Shown piece after piece: positions 1-6,120 of a DNA stretch of 6,868 nt. The position numbers and the translations under genes are program-made. The notes under the pieces were generated by a model, which ran no database searches, was not told where the DNA came from, and worked only from the letters and a program-made list of their open reading frames with translations. The stretch covers positions 1 through 6,868 of the forward strand of contig JAUXCL010000132.1 of the NCBI GenBank assembly GCA_030618905.1. Direction: 5' to 3'. The first letter of the stretch is position 1, and every line of letters starts with the position of its first letter. The DNA comes from Bacteroidales bacterium. Lineage in GTDB: Bacteria; Bacteroidota; Bacteroidia; Bacteroidales; B18-G4.

Positions 1-1722
1 CGCGTTATGACTACTGCGCTGGATGATCCTGAACTACAGGTATTTAAGGATGAAAAAGATATTGAACCCATGCTGAATACTACCTGGGGACAGGGCATTT
101 ATTACAATAAAATGTGTCCGGCAGATCCGGGAGGGCCGGGAGGACATTGTGTTACTGGATGTGTTGCGACAGCTCTGGGGCAATTGCTTAATTATTTTCG
201 CTGGCCCATCACCGGGGTAGGTTCTTATTCGTACAGCTGGCCTCCTTATGGTACGCTATCAGCTGACTTTGGGAATACAACCTACAGGTGGGATGAGATG
301 GGTATATACTTATTAAACAGCAACCTGCCTGTAGCCGAAATTATTTCCCATCTGGGTATTTCAGTTGACATGGAATACAGTGCCAACTCTTCCGGAATGA
401 CAAACCACAAGGGAGCATATACTTTAAGAACTTATTTTAAATACTCACCGGAAACCCAGTACGTTTTCAGGGATAGTACAAACCTGGATTGGGATAGCCT
501 GTTGGTGACACATCTGGACAAGCACATACCCATGTATTATGCAGGATGGTCAAATCCATGGATCAGTGGACATGCTTTCATTTGTGATGGATACCAGGGA
601 GATCATCATTACCATTTTAATTGGGGATGGGATGGTGCCTATGACGGATATTTCTATACAGATGACCTCTCACCGGGGGGAAGCAACTTTAACAATGCCC
701 AGGAACTGATTATCAATGCTTTCCCGGACACTGTCCAGTATATCTACCCCTATCTCTGCCAGGGGGCAGATACCCTGAGAACTTTTGATGGAACGATTGA
801 TGACGGATCCGGACCGGTTTATGATTATGCAAATGATGCGAGCTGCAGCTGGCTGATTGCACCGGATGATTCTGTGAATAATATCAGCATCTCCTTCCTG
901 AAGTTTGAGACGGATGCCAATGATATCCTGACCATCTACGATGGAGAGACAAGCGCAGCCCCTGTTCTGGGCACATACAGTGGTTCTGCCCTGCCTGATG
1001 ATGTGGTATCCACCGGTGACAAGCTGTTTATAAGCTTTGATTCGGATGCTGCTTCAACAGCGCCCGGCTGGCTATTAACCTATACTTCTGAGATACCCGT
1101 TTATTGTTCAGGGCAGGTGACGCTAACAACATATTGGGCTGACACTTTTTCTGACGGCAGCGGCCCAAGGAATTATCATAACGGCTCCCTATGTATCTGG
1201 AGGATCCAGCCGGAAGGAGCAGGTACAGTGAGCCTCTTTTTCAGTTCTTTCTCCACAGAACCTGAAAATGATGAAGTAAAGGTCTACGACCTGGTCACCC
1301 AGGAATTGCTTGGTGAATATTCAGGTGATATCGGCAGCCCTGGCCTGGTAGCTACCTCCCTGAGCGGACAAATGTTTGTCACCTTCAGTACGAATTCAAG
1401 TGTTACAGATGAAGGTTGGGAAGCTTATTATTATGCCGACTGGGTCGGTGTAGAGGAAATTCCATCAAATGCGAACGTCAGAGTCTTCCCCATACCGGTC
1501 AGAGAAAAGCTGAATATTTCTTTTGAGCATTTTGATGCCCATAATGTTAAGCTGGATGTGTTATCGGTCAATGCGATGGTGGTTTACAGTGAAGTATATC
1601 AATCTATAGGGTATGATCATGTCATCACCATAAATACTGAAGGGATCCCGAATGGAATTTATATTTTACGAATAAGTTCGGGTGAAGAAACACATTACCG
1701 GAAAATTGTCATTCAGAAATAG
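1..1722 (+). CDS. Secreted C10 (streptopain-like) cysteine peptidase with two CUB-like domains and T9SS sorting domain, 5'-truncated
   Basis: This is the C-terminal part of a secreted papain-fold protease. The frame is open to the left edge. The first ATG (position 7) lies inside the mature region, and no signal peptide or propeptide is present, so the true start is upstream. Residue numbers count from that ATG. The peptidase domain (about 20-240) has the nucleophile Cys52 in a GCVATA motif, the catalytic His189 in GHAF, and a downstream NWGW motif at 205-208, all hallmarks of family C10. Two CUB-like beta domains follow (about 250-360 and 366-478). Each opens with a Cys pair 29 residues apart (C251/C280, C367/C396) around a DGSGP motif. 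A type A T9SS sorting domain (about 490-571) contains VFPIPV, a variant of the usual VYPNPV, and ends in basic residues. Family knowledge: such domains direct outer-membrane export by the type IX system and are cleaved off. The CUB domains may bind substrate or glycans (inference). The gene ends five bases before a convergent neighbour. Confidence 0.9.
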   Translation, partial: RVMTTALDDPELQVFKDEKDIEPMLNTTWGQGIYYNKMCPADPGGPGGHCVTGCVATALGQLLNYFRWPITGVGSYSYSWPPYGTLSADFGNTTYRWDEMGIYLLNSNLPVAEIISHLGISVDMEYSANSSGMTNHKGAYTLRTYFKYSPETQYVFRDSTNLDWDSLLVTHLDKHIPMYYAGWSNPWISGHAFICDGYQGDHHYHFNWGWDGAYDGYFYTDDLSPGGSNFNNAQELIINAFPDTVQYIYPYLCQGADTLRTFDGTIDDGSGPVYDYANDASCSWLIAPDDSVNNISISFLKFETDANDILTIYDGETSAAPVLGTYSGSALPDDVVSTGDKLFISFDSDAASTAPGWLLTYTSEIPVYCSGQVTLTTYWADTFSDGSGPRNYHNGSLCIWRIQPEGAGTVSLFFSSFSTEPENDEVKVYDLVTQELLGEYSGDIGSPGLVATSLSGQMFVTFSTNSSVTDEGWEAYYYADWVGVEEIPSNANVRVFPIPVREKLNISFEHFDAHNVKLDVLSVNAMVVYSEVYQSIGYDHVITINTEGIPNGIYILRISSGEETHYRKIVIQK

Positions 1723-1727
1723 CAAAA

Positions 1728-2129
1728 TCACTTACTTATCTCGTTTTTAGCACGGTCTTTTTCAATGCATTCAAGGATTTTCTTCTTGAATTTCCAGCAT
1801 GTCATCTGTCGTTTTCCAAGCTGTTGGGATAAGGCATAGGTTGAGATATGAGGATCTTTGCAGACCAGGAAAGCAATTTCAAAAGCGGTTCTCAAAGAGA
1901 TCTTGCACCCATGAAAAGTGGTATGTGCACTTGCGGATTCCTCATGCTTACAACGTGTACAACGCCTTGAAAAGGCCGTCTTACCAATACAATAATTTGT
2001 ATTGCCACATTTCTTGCAGGTATAGCCCTGCAGCCATTTCTGGCTGGCCAGGAATTCAAGGCACGCCCTGTCATCTTTAAACTTCGACTGAAATTTATGC
2101 CGGTTAAGTTTAGCTATTTGTGCAATCAT
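1728..2129 (-). CDS. Standalone IS1595-type transposase zinc-ribbon/HTH protein without the DDE catalytic domain
   Basis: A 133-residue protein, predicted to bind DNA, that resembles only the N-terminal part of IS1595-family transposases. From the ATG, a zinc ribbon is formed by two CxxC pairs (C38/C41 and C57/C60). It is followed by the TTFHGCKI segment (70-77), matching the family's 'T.FH..k.pL' stretch, and a helix-turn-helix-like region (about 94-118, STYALSQQLG then a Trp/Lys-rich helix). It stops where the DDE nuclease domain would begin, and the adjoining DNA belongs to the convergent peptidase gene, so no catalytic domain is encoded here. The frame can be extended to a TTG at 2177, but a -7 promoter box (2175-2182) overlaps that codon, so I prefer the ATG at 2129. 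It may be a decayed insertion-sequence remnant or a domesticated regulator. The intact frame and tidy domain boundary slightly favour a kept protein. No terminal inverted repeats are apparent. Confidence 0.72.
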   Translation of the reverse strand: MIAQIAKLNRHKFQSKFKDDRACLEFLASQKWLQGYTCKKCGNTNYCIGKTAFSRRCTRCKHEESASAHTTFHGCKISLRTAFEIAFLVCKDPHISTYALSQQLGKRQMTCWKFKKKILECIEKDRAKNEISK

Positions 2130-2174
2130 GGATTTTTTATCACTGCCATTATGACAATGGAACAATATTTGATA

Positions 2175-2182
2175 CAAAAGTA
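2175..2182 (-). promoter_or_regulatory. Bacteroidota -7 promoter box for the zinc-ribbon protein
   Basis: Read on the minus strand, TACTTTTG matches the Bacteroidota -7 consensus TAnnTTTG exactly. Transcription would begin near 2168, leaving a leader of about 40 bases before the ATG at 2129. I see no clear -33 TTG at the usual spacing, so the call rests on the -7 match and its position. The leader contains a short dyad (2146-2160, five-base arms). Confidence 0.45.
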
Positions 2183-2224
2183 CGAAAAAGTGATACTAAA
2201 GCGATAAGAATCATATTTTTTTTA

Positions 2225-2232
2225 TAGTTTTG
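2225..2232 (+). promoter_or_regulatory. Bacteroidota -7 promoter box for the thioredoxin operon
   Basis: TAGTTTTG matches TAnnTTTG exactly and lies 31 bases before the ATG of the lipoprotein thioredoxin, implying a short leader of roughly 25 bases. The upstream DNA is AT-rich (a T-run at 2214-2223), but no good -33 TTG is visible. Together with the opposing box at 2175-2182 it forms a compact divergent promoter region. Confidence 0.5.
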
Positions 2233-2263
2233 CAGAATCTCATATTAACATATATAAAACATT

Positions 2264-2785
2264 ATGAAGAATTCAATTTTAATATCATCCATTCTCGGTT
2301 TTTTCCTTTTCACTGCCTGCACTAACTTAAACGGCACCAATACACAAGAAGGAGCTGAAAACGAGACTGTTATGTCTGAAGGGGGTGATGAAGAGGAAGG
2401 CAAGACCATACACCTGACCAGCGCCACTTTTAAAGAGAAAGTGATGGACTACGACAAAAACAAGGATAACTGGGTATATGAAGGCGACAAGCCCTGTATC
2501 ATAGATTTTTATGCTGACTGGTGTAAGCCCTGTAAGTTGATTGCTCCTATTATGGATGAGCTGGCTGCTGAATATGCAGGTAAGATCTATATCTACAAAA
2601 TAGATACACAGAAAGAGCGTGAACTGGCTTCTGTTTTCGGCATTCGCAGCATACCTGCAGTACTTTTCGTTCCCATGGAAGGCAAACCACAAATGTCGAC
2701 CGGTGCATTACCAAAAGAAACATTTAAGCAGGCAATCGATGAATTTCTGTTAAAGGACAATAATGAAGACAATACACAACAATAA
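2264..2785 (+). CDS. Lipoprotein-anchored thioredoxin-like protein (WCKPC active site)
   Basis: A 173-residue thiol-disulfide oxidoreductase predicted to be exported and lipid-anchored. Residues 1-18 form a signal peptide (MKNS, then a hydrophobic core) ending in a lipobox-like FTAC, so Cys19 is the likely acylated residue. A low-complexity acidic linker follows (about 20-46, containing GGDEEEG). The thioredoxin fold (about 48-167) has the redox pair Cys87/Cys90 in DWCKPC, an IDFYADW strand before it, and the cis-proline Pro131 in SIP. The active-site dipeptide is Lys-Pro instead of the usual Gly-Pro. A further Cys78 sits nine residues before the CxxC. It is the first gene of an apparent operon with a cytosolic paralogue 22 bases downstream; by eye the two share about 60% of thioredoxin-domain residues. 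It probably reduces or exchanges disulfides in periplasmic or envelope proteins (inference). The partner is unknown, and so is whether it acts as reductant or isomerase. Confidence 0.9.
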   Translation: MKNSILISSILGFFLFTACTNLNGTNTQEGAENETVMSEGGDEEEGKTIHLTSATFKEKVMDYDKNKDNWVYEGDKPCIIDFYADWCKPCKLIAPIMDELAAEYAGKIYIYKIDTQKERELASVFGIRSIPAVLFVPMEGKPQMSTGALPKETFKQAIDEFLLKDNNEDNTQQ

Positions 2786-2807
2786 AAAAAATAAAGACAA
2801 AATAATT

Positions 2808-3179
2808 ATGGAACATTTAACGAAAGAAACATTTCTGAAGAAAGTATTCAATTTTGAGCAAAATAAAGAGTGGAAATTTGAAGGCGAATTACCTTGTCTG
2901 ATTGATTTCTATGCAGATTGGTGCCAGCCCTGTAAAATGGTGGCGCCTATCCTGGAAGAATTGTCAGAAGAATACAAAGGAAAGATCAATATCTATAAAA
3001 TTGACACTGAAGCAGAGCAAGAATTATCTGCAGCATTTGGGATCAGAAGCATTCCTTCATTGCTCTTCTGTCCGGCCGATGGCCCACCGCAGATGGCTCA
3101 GGGCGCTTTGCCAAAAGATACCATGAAGCAGGTAATAGATGACACATTATTAAGTAAAAAAGTCACTCAGGATTCCTAG
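2808..3179 (+). CDS. Cytosolic thioredoxin (WCQPC active site)
   Basis: A 123-residue thioredoxin with no signal peptide, about the usual length for a free cytosolic thioredoxin. Active-site Cys39/Cys42 lie in DWCQPC, with Gln-Pro in place of the classical Gly-Pro, and the cis-proline is Pro83 in SIP. An additional Cys30 lies nine residues before the CxxC, as in the upstream paralogue. The CxxC to cis-Pro distance (44 residues) is also the same in both. An in-frame ATG at 2763 would add 15 mostly Lys/Asn residues and overlap the upstream gene by 23 bases. I prefer the ATG at 2808 because homology with the paralogue begins there (HLT..TF) and an A-rich stretch precedes it, as is usual for Bacteroidota starts. 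It is co-transcribed with the lipoprotein thioredoxin and followed by an intrinsic terminator. The likely role is dithiol reduction fed by a thioredoxin reductase encoded elsewhere (family knowledge). I give no symbol because orthology to trxA cannot be settled here. Confidence 0.92.
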   Translation: MEHLTKETFLKKVFNFEQNKEWKFEGELPCLIDFYADWCQPCKMVAPILEELSEEYKGKINIYKIDTEAEQELSAAFGIRSIPSLLFCPADGPPQMAQGALPKDTMKQVIDDTLLSKKVTQDS

Positions 3180-3208
3180 AAGATACCCGAATAAAAGAAG
3201 CTGTACTG

Positions 3209-3242
3209 GTGCGGTAATGTTGATGATTACCGCACTTTTTTT
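3209..3242 (+). terminator. Intrinsic terminator of the thioredoxin operon
   Basis: A perfect 10-base-pair hairpin with arms at 3209-3218 (GTGCGGTAAT) and 3226-3235 (ATTACCGCAC) and a seven-base loop, followed directly by seven T residues (3236-3242). It starts 29 bases after the thioredoxin stop codon. The strong GC-containing stem and U-tract make this a clear Rho-independent terminator in the forward direction. The opposite strand lacks an equivalent T-run after the stem. Confidence 0.92.
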
Positions 3243-3249
3243 ATTTTTG
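3220..3249 (+). promoter_or_regulatory. Bacteroidota promoter of the WbqC-family gene, overlapping the upstream terminator
   Basis: A -7 box TATTTTTG (3242-3249) matches TAnnTTTG exactly. A -33 TTG (3220-3222) lies 19 bases upstream, within the expected spacing. The -33 element falls in the loop of the preceding terminator hairpin, and the -7 box begins at the last base of its T-run. The ATG at 3267 is 17 bases after the box, giving a leader of only about 10 bases. TATTTTTG could occur by chance in such T-rich DNA. Confidence 0.55.
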
Positions 3250-3266
3250 CAGATATTCATTATTTC

Positions 3267-3905
3267 ATGACAACAATAGCCCCCCGCATATTTGTATCCA
3301 CTGCTTACCTGCCACCAATTTCCTACATGTACCATTTGGTTCATGCGAATAAGGTGCTCATTGAAAAAAAAGAAAACTATCAGAAACAAAGCTTCAGGAA
3401 CCGGTGTGAGATCTATGGGGCAAATGGCATACTAGCCTTATCAATACCTGTTAAGAAAGTGAAAGGTAATCATACCCCTGTCGATGAAGTAATCGTTTCA
3501 GCGGACGAGCCCTGGCAGGCAAAGCAATGGAGGGCAATTGAATCAGCCTATAATGCCTCACCTTTTTTTATGCATTACCAGGATGAGCTGGAAGAATTCA
3601 TCATGGGGGCCTCTGCTTCCCTGTTCGACCTGAATTATAAGCTATTAACAAAGCTCCTGGAATTGATTGGCGTGCAAAAAGAAATACTCTTTACCAGTGA
3701 TTTTCAGGATGACATACCGGAGTCTGAAGACTTCAGGAATAATTTCTCACCTAAAAATGAAAATGCTGCATATACCTTTGCTCCATACACACAGGTCTTC
3801 TCCGGAAAGTTTGGCTTTAAGGCTAATTTAAGCATCATCGACCTCCTGTTCAATGAAGGTCCGGCCACACTGGATTATCTCCGGCATGGTGTTATTTTCA
3901 AATAA
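3267..3905 (+). CDS. WbqC-family protein
   Basis: A 212-residue, apparently soluble protein of the WbqC family, which is named after a gene in an O-antigen cluster and is common in Bacteroidota, without an established biochemical activity that I can name. Recognisable family segments are the N-terminal YLPPISY (residues 14-20), ENYQKQSFRNRCEI with the following NG and LSIPVKK stretch (about 36-66), a W..KQWRAIESAYNASPFF block (near 80-95), and the C-terminal LSIIDLLFNEGP (about 190-201). There is no signal peptide or membrane segment. The ATG at 3267 puts the conserved YLPP block close to the N-terminus, as expected. It is a single-gene unit: a terminator precedes it and a convergent gene follows after 11 bases. 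A link to surface polysaccharide synthesis is suggested only by the family name and should be treated as unproven. Confidence 0.87.
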   Translation: MTTIAPRIFVSTAYLPPISYMYHLVHANKVLIEKKENYQKQSFRNRCEIYGANGILALSIPVKKVKGNHTPVDEVIVSADEPWQAKQWRAIESAYNASPFFMHYQDELEEFIMGASASLFDLNYKLLTKLLELIGVQKEILFTSDFQDDIPESEDFRNNFSPKNENAAYTFAPYTQVFSGKFGFKANLSIIDLLFNEGPATLDYLRHGVIFK

Positions 3906-3916
3906 TAAAATTAAAA

Positions 3917-5989
3917 TCACCTGGGATATTCAATCCGGATATGGTATATGGTCATCAGGCGGGTTTTCAGGATCTTCTTGATTTTGCTGATCTCTTTTAA
4001 GGTAATGTCAGAGTTGTCAAATTGATTGGTTTCCAGCTGCTTATTGATAATCGATTCAACAAGGCTGTCAATTTTCTCTTCATCATATTCCTTCAGGCTG
4101 CGGGAGGCCGCTTCCACCGAATCAGCCATCATTAAAACTGCGGTCTCTTTAGAGAATGGTATTGGGCCTGGATAAGTAAATTCGCTTTCATCGACCTTTT
4201 CTTCCGGCTCTTCCCTCATCTTCATGATATAGAAGTATTCAACCTTCCGGGTACCATGATGTGTGCGTATAAAGTCGATAATTTGCTCGGGCAGCTTATG
4301 CTTTTTGGCTTTTTCAATTCCGCCAATTACATGATTGATGATAATCCGGGCGCTTTCCTCATAGGTCAGATCATCATGAGAGTTGATGCCTGTTGTCTGA
4401 TTCTCAATAAAATAAGCTGGCATATCCATTTTCCCGATATCATGGTAAAGTGCACCGGCCCTGACAAGCATGGCACTGCCACCCACTGCATAAATGGCTT
4501 CTTCTGCCAGATTGGCAACCTGTAATGAATGCTGGAAGGTGCCGGGTGCTTTGAGTGACAATTCACGAAGCAAAGTATTATTTGTGTTTGCCAGTTCAAT
4601 CAATGTTACATCTGTTATCAGGCCAAATATCTTCTCGAATACATAGATGAGGAGGTAAGAGAACAATGTGAGGACTGCAGATCCGGCAAAAAGGCCAAAA
4701 TAAATGGTCTTTACGCCATTCAGGCTGCCTTCCTGGATTAAGTTCAACCCAATATAAATCACTGAATACGTAACGAAGATCCAAATGGCAGTGAGGAAAA
4801 ACTGAGATCGTCGTTGCAGGTTAACGATGCTTAAGACCGCAACAATTCCGGCAATCATCTGCAGGAAAACAAACTCAAAACTATTGGGCACCATAAACCC
4901 AATAATAATAACAGTGATAAGGTTGACAAACATGGCCAGTCTGGTATCGAAAAAGGCCCTGATGATGATAGGAACCAGGCAGATAGGAATGATATAAATA
5001 TAGTCCGGATTGTAATTTATCACCAGGCTGGCAATAAAAACCATCAGGATGATAATCAGGATGATTAACACCATCTTTTTATTATCTGCATAAATATCTT
5101 TCCTGAAAAAGACCAGAAATAATGCAAGTACTCCCATGGTGATCATGGTAAGCATTATTTGTCCAAGTATGATCAGGTAATATTTTCGTGAAGCTCCCAA
5201 CTGTTGTTCATAGGAATTTTTCAGAGATTGCAGAATGATGTATCTGTCATGGGTAACCAGCTCTCCCCGGCTGATGATCTTTTCTCCGGTTTGTAACATG
5301 CCGTGCGTGAGGGATATCCCGGTCAATACTGATTCTTTTTCATTATTGGTCTTAGCAACATCATAGAAAACATTGTAATTCAGCACTTCAAAGATCAGGC
5401 TGGCCAGGAAGTTTCTTTCAATATTATTATACTTATCCAGGTTGGTATAAATGAACTCCTTGGCACTTTGCATGTTTAACAGACTCCCTAAAAATGATTC
5501 CTGGGCAACATTGTTTCTGATCAGGACGATAGCATCTGTAGCACTCATGCCCTCAAGAACCAGGTCAGGTTTCAAGATCCCCTGATAGAACACCTTTTCC
5601 AGCACCTGTCCAACGGCTTCCTTATTTCTAATTTTTATTCTCTCTTTATTAAGCAGCTTCGCATCCTGTTGAAGCCACATCCTTTCAAATTCTTCTTCAA
5701 GGTGGATTCTGGCGGTTTCGAGAACATCATCCTGGAAAATAAAATAGGGCTTGATACCTGTCAGCAGTGATTCCTTCTCTTTATCGATCTCTTCAGAGGA
5801 TTTATTAATCGCAAAATCGTAGGGAGCAAACAAATCTTCATGCAGCCAGGGGGTCCCCTTGAAAAATTCATATTTGAACATGCCCGTTTGCGGAAAGATC
5901 ACCAACAATAAACCGATGGCCAGTATGAAAAGGAAAGTCTTATAAATATCCTGATAATTGTGTCGAATGAAAGAAAGGAATTTCTTCAT
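3917..5989 (-). CDS. pgpH: 7TM-HD domain cyclic di-AMP phosphodiesterase, PgpH type
   Basis: A 690-residue integral membrane phosphodiesterase of full family length. In order: one N-terminal membrane segment (about 18-35); a large extracytoplasmic 7TMR-HDED-type domain (about 36-265); seven further hydrophobic helices (about 270-458); and a cytoplasmic HD domain (about 466-690). The metal-binding set is complete: His487, His516-Asp517 in YHDIGKM, His553, His577-His578 and Asp623. Spacings of 29, 37 and 61 residues around the HD pair agree with those I recall for characterised PgpH proteins. Family knowledge: PgpH enzymes hydrolyse cyclic di-AMP to pApA, lowering a messenger tied to potassium, osmotic and cell-wall balance. 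The extracytoplasmic domain may sense an envelope signal (inference). The ATG at 5989 places the first helix correctly. The gene is convergent with the WbqC-family gene (11-base gap, no visible terminator) and divergent from a C40 peptidase gene 131 bases away. Another nucleotide substrate is possible but less likely. Confidence 0.93.
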   Translation of the reverse strand: MKKFLSFIRHNYQDIYKTFLFILAIGLLLVIFPQTGMFKYEFFKGTPWLHEDLFAPYDFAINKSSEEIDKEKESLLTGIKPYFIFQDDVLETARIHLEEEFERMWLQQDAKLLNKERIKIRNKEAVGQVLEKVFYQGILKPDLVLEGMSATDAIVLIRNNVAQESFLGSLLNMQSAKEFIYTNLDKYNNIERNFLASLIFEVLNYNVFYDVAKTNNEKESVLTGISLTHGMLQTGEKIISRGELVTHDRYIILQSLKNSYEQQLGASRKYYLIILGQIMLTMITMGVLALFLVFFRKDIYADNKKMVLIILIIILMVFIASLVINYNPDYIYIIPICLVPIIIRAFFDTRLAMFVNLITVIIIGFMVPNSFEFVFLQMIAGIVAVLSIVNLQRRSQFFLTAIWIFVTYSVIYIGLNLIQEGSLNGVKTIYFGLFAGSAVLTLFSYLLIYVFEKIFGLITDVTLIELANTNNTLLRELSLKAPGTFQHSLQVANLAEEAIYAVGGSAMLVRAGALYHDIGKMDMPAYFIENQTTGINSHDDLTYEESARIIINHVIGGIEKAKKHKLPEQIIDFIRTHHGTRKVEYFYIMKMREEPEEKVDESEFTYPGPIPFSKETAVLMMADSVEAASRSLKEYDEEKIDSLVESIINKQLETNQFDNSDITLKEISKIKKILKTRLMTIYHIRIEYPR

Positions 5990-6007
5990 GGATTCCGGAT
6001 TACCTTG

Positions 6008-6015
6008 CGAAATTA
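6008..6015 (-). promoter_or_regulatory. Possible -7 promoter box for pgpH
   Basis: On the minus strand TAATTTCG matches TAnnTTTG with one mismatch and is followed by CA, as often seen in this group. It lies 18 bases before the pgpH ATG, giving a very short leader. No convincing -33 TTG is present, so this is tentative. Confidence 0.3.
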
Positions 6016-6082
6016 AAAATTTTTACGGCGATATGCATTCTAAAGACATTAATATTCTTCATTTTGTTCAGAATTATTTTTA

Positions 6083-6090
6083 TAATTTCA
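6083..6090 (+). promoter_or_regulatory. Weak candidate -7 box for the C40 peptidase gene
   Basis: TAATTTCA matches TAnnTTTG with two mismatches and lies 30 bases before the ATG at 6121. A TTTG at 6063-6066 could act as the -33 element, but its 16-base spacing is shorter than the usual 19 or so. The region 5990-6120 between the divergent genes is AT-rich and must contain both promoters; this is only the best-looking candidate for the forward one. Confidence 0.2.
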
Positions 6091-6120
6091 CAGGAAATAA
6101 ACAATTAGCACCTATTCAAC

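Noticed and set aside
1799..2080. Forward-strand open frame opposite the zinc-ribbon gene
   Set aside because: Its translation shows no recognisable motif, and the opposite strand carries clear CxxC pairs and family motifs, so it is a shadow frame.
2146..2160. Short inverted repeat (CCATT / AATGG) in the leader of the zinc-ribbon gene
   Set aside because: Five-base arms are too short to call a regulatory structure or an IS terminal repeat without comparison to other genomes.
2130..2177. TTG start extending the zinc-ribbon protein by 16 residues
   Set aside because: The TTG codon overlaps the exact -7 promoter match, so the transcript would begin inside or after it. The extension shows no family motif.
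2327..2692. Minus-strand frame of 121 codons opposite the lipoprotein thioredoxin
   Set aside because: It lies entirely opposite a well-supported gene and has no recognisable motif or promoter.
2763..2807. Upstream ATG that would make the second thioredoxin overlap the first by 23 bases
   Set aside because: The added residues are a Lys/Asn-rich run with no counterpart in the paralogue, from A-rich DNA typical of an untranslated initiation region. The ATG at 2808 fits better.
5043..5070. Short direct repeat containing ATCAGGATGAT twice
   Set aside because: It lies inside pgpH and encodes an Ile/Leu-rich membrane helix, so repeated hydrophobic codons explain it.
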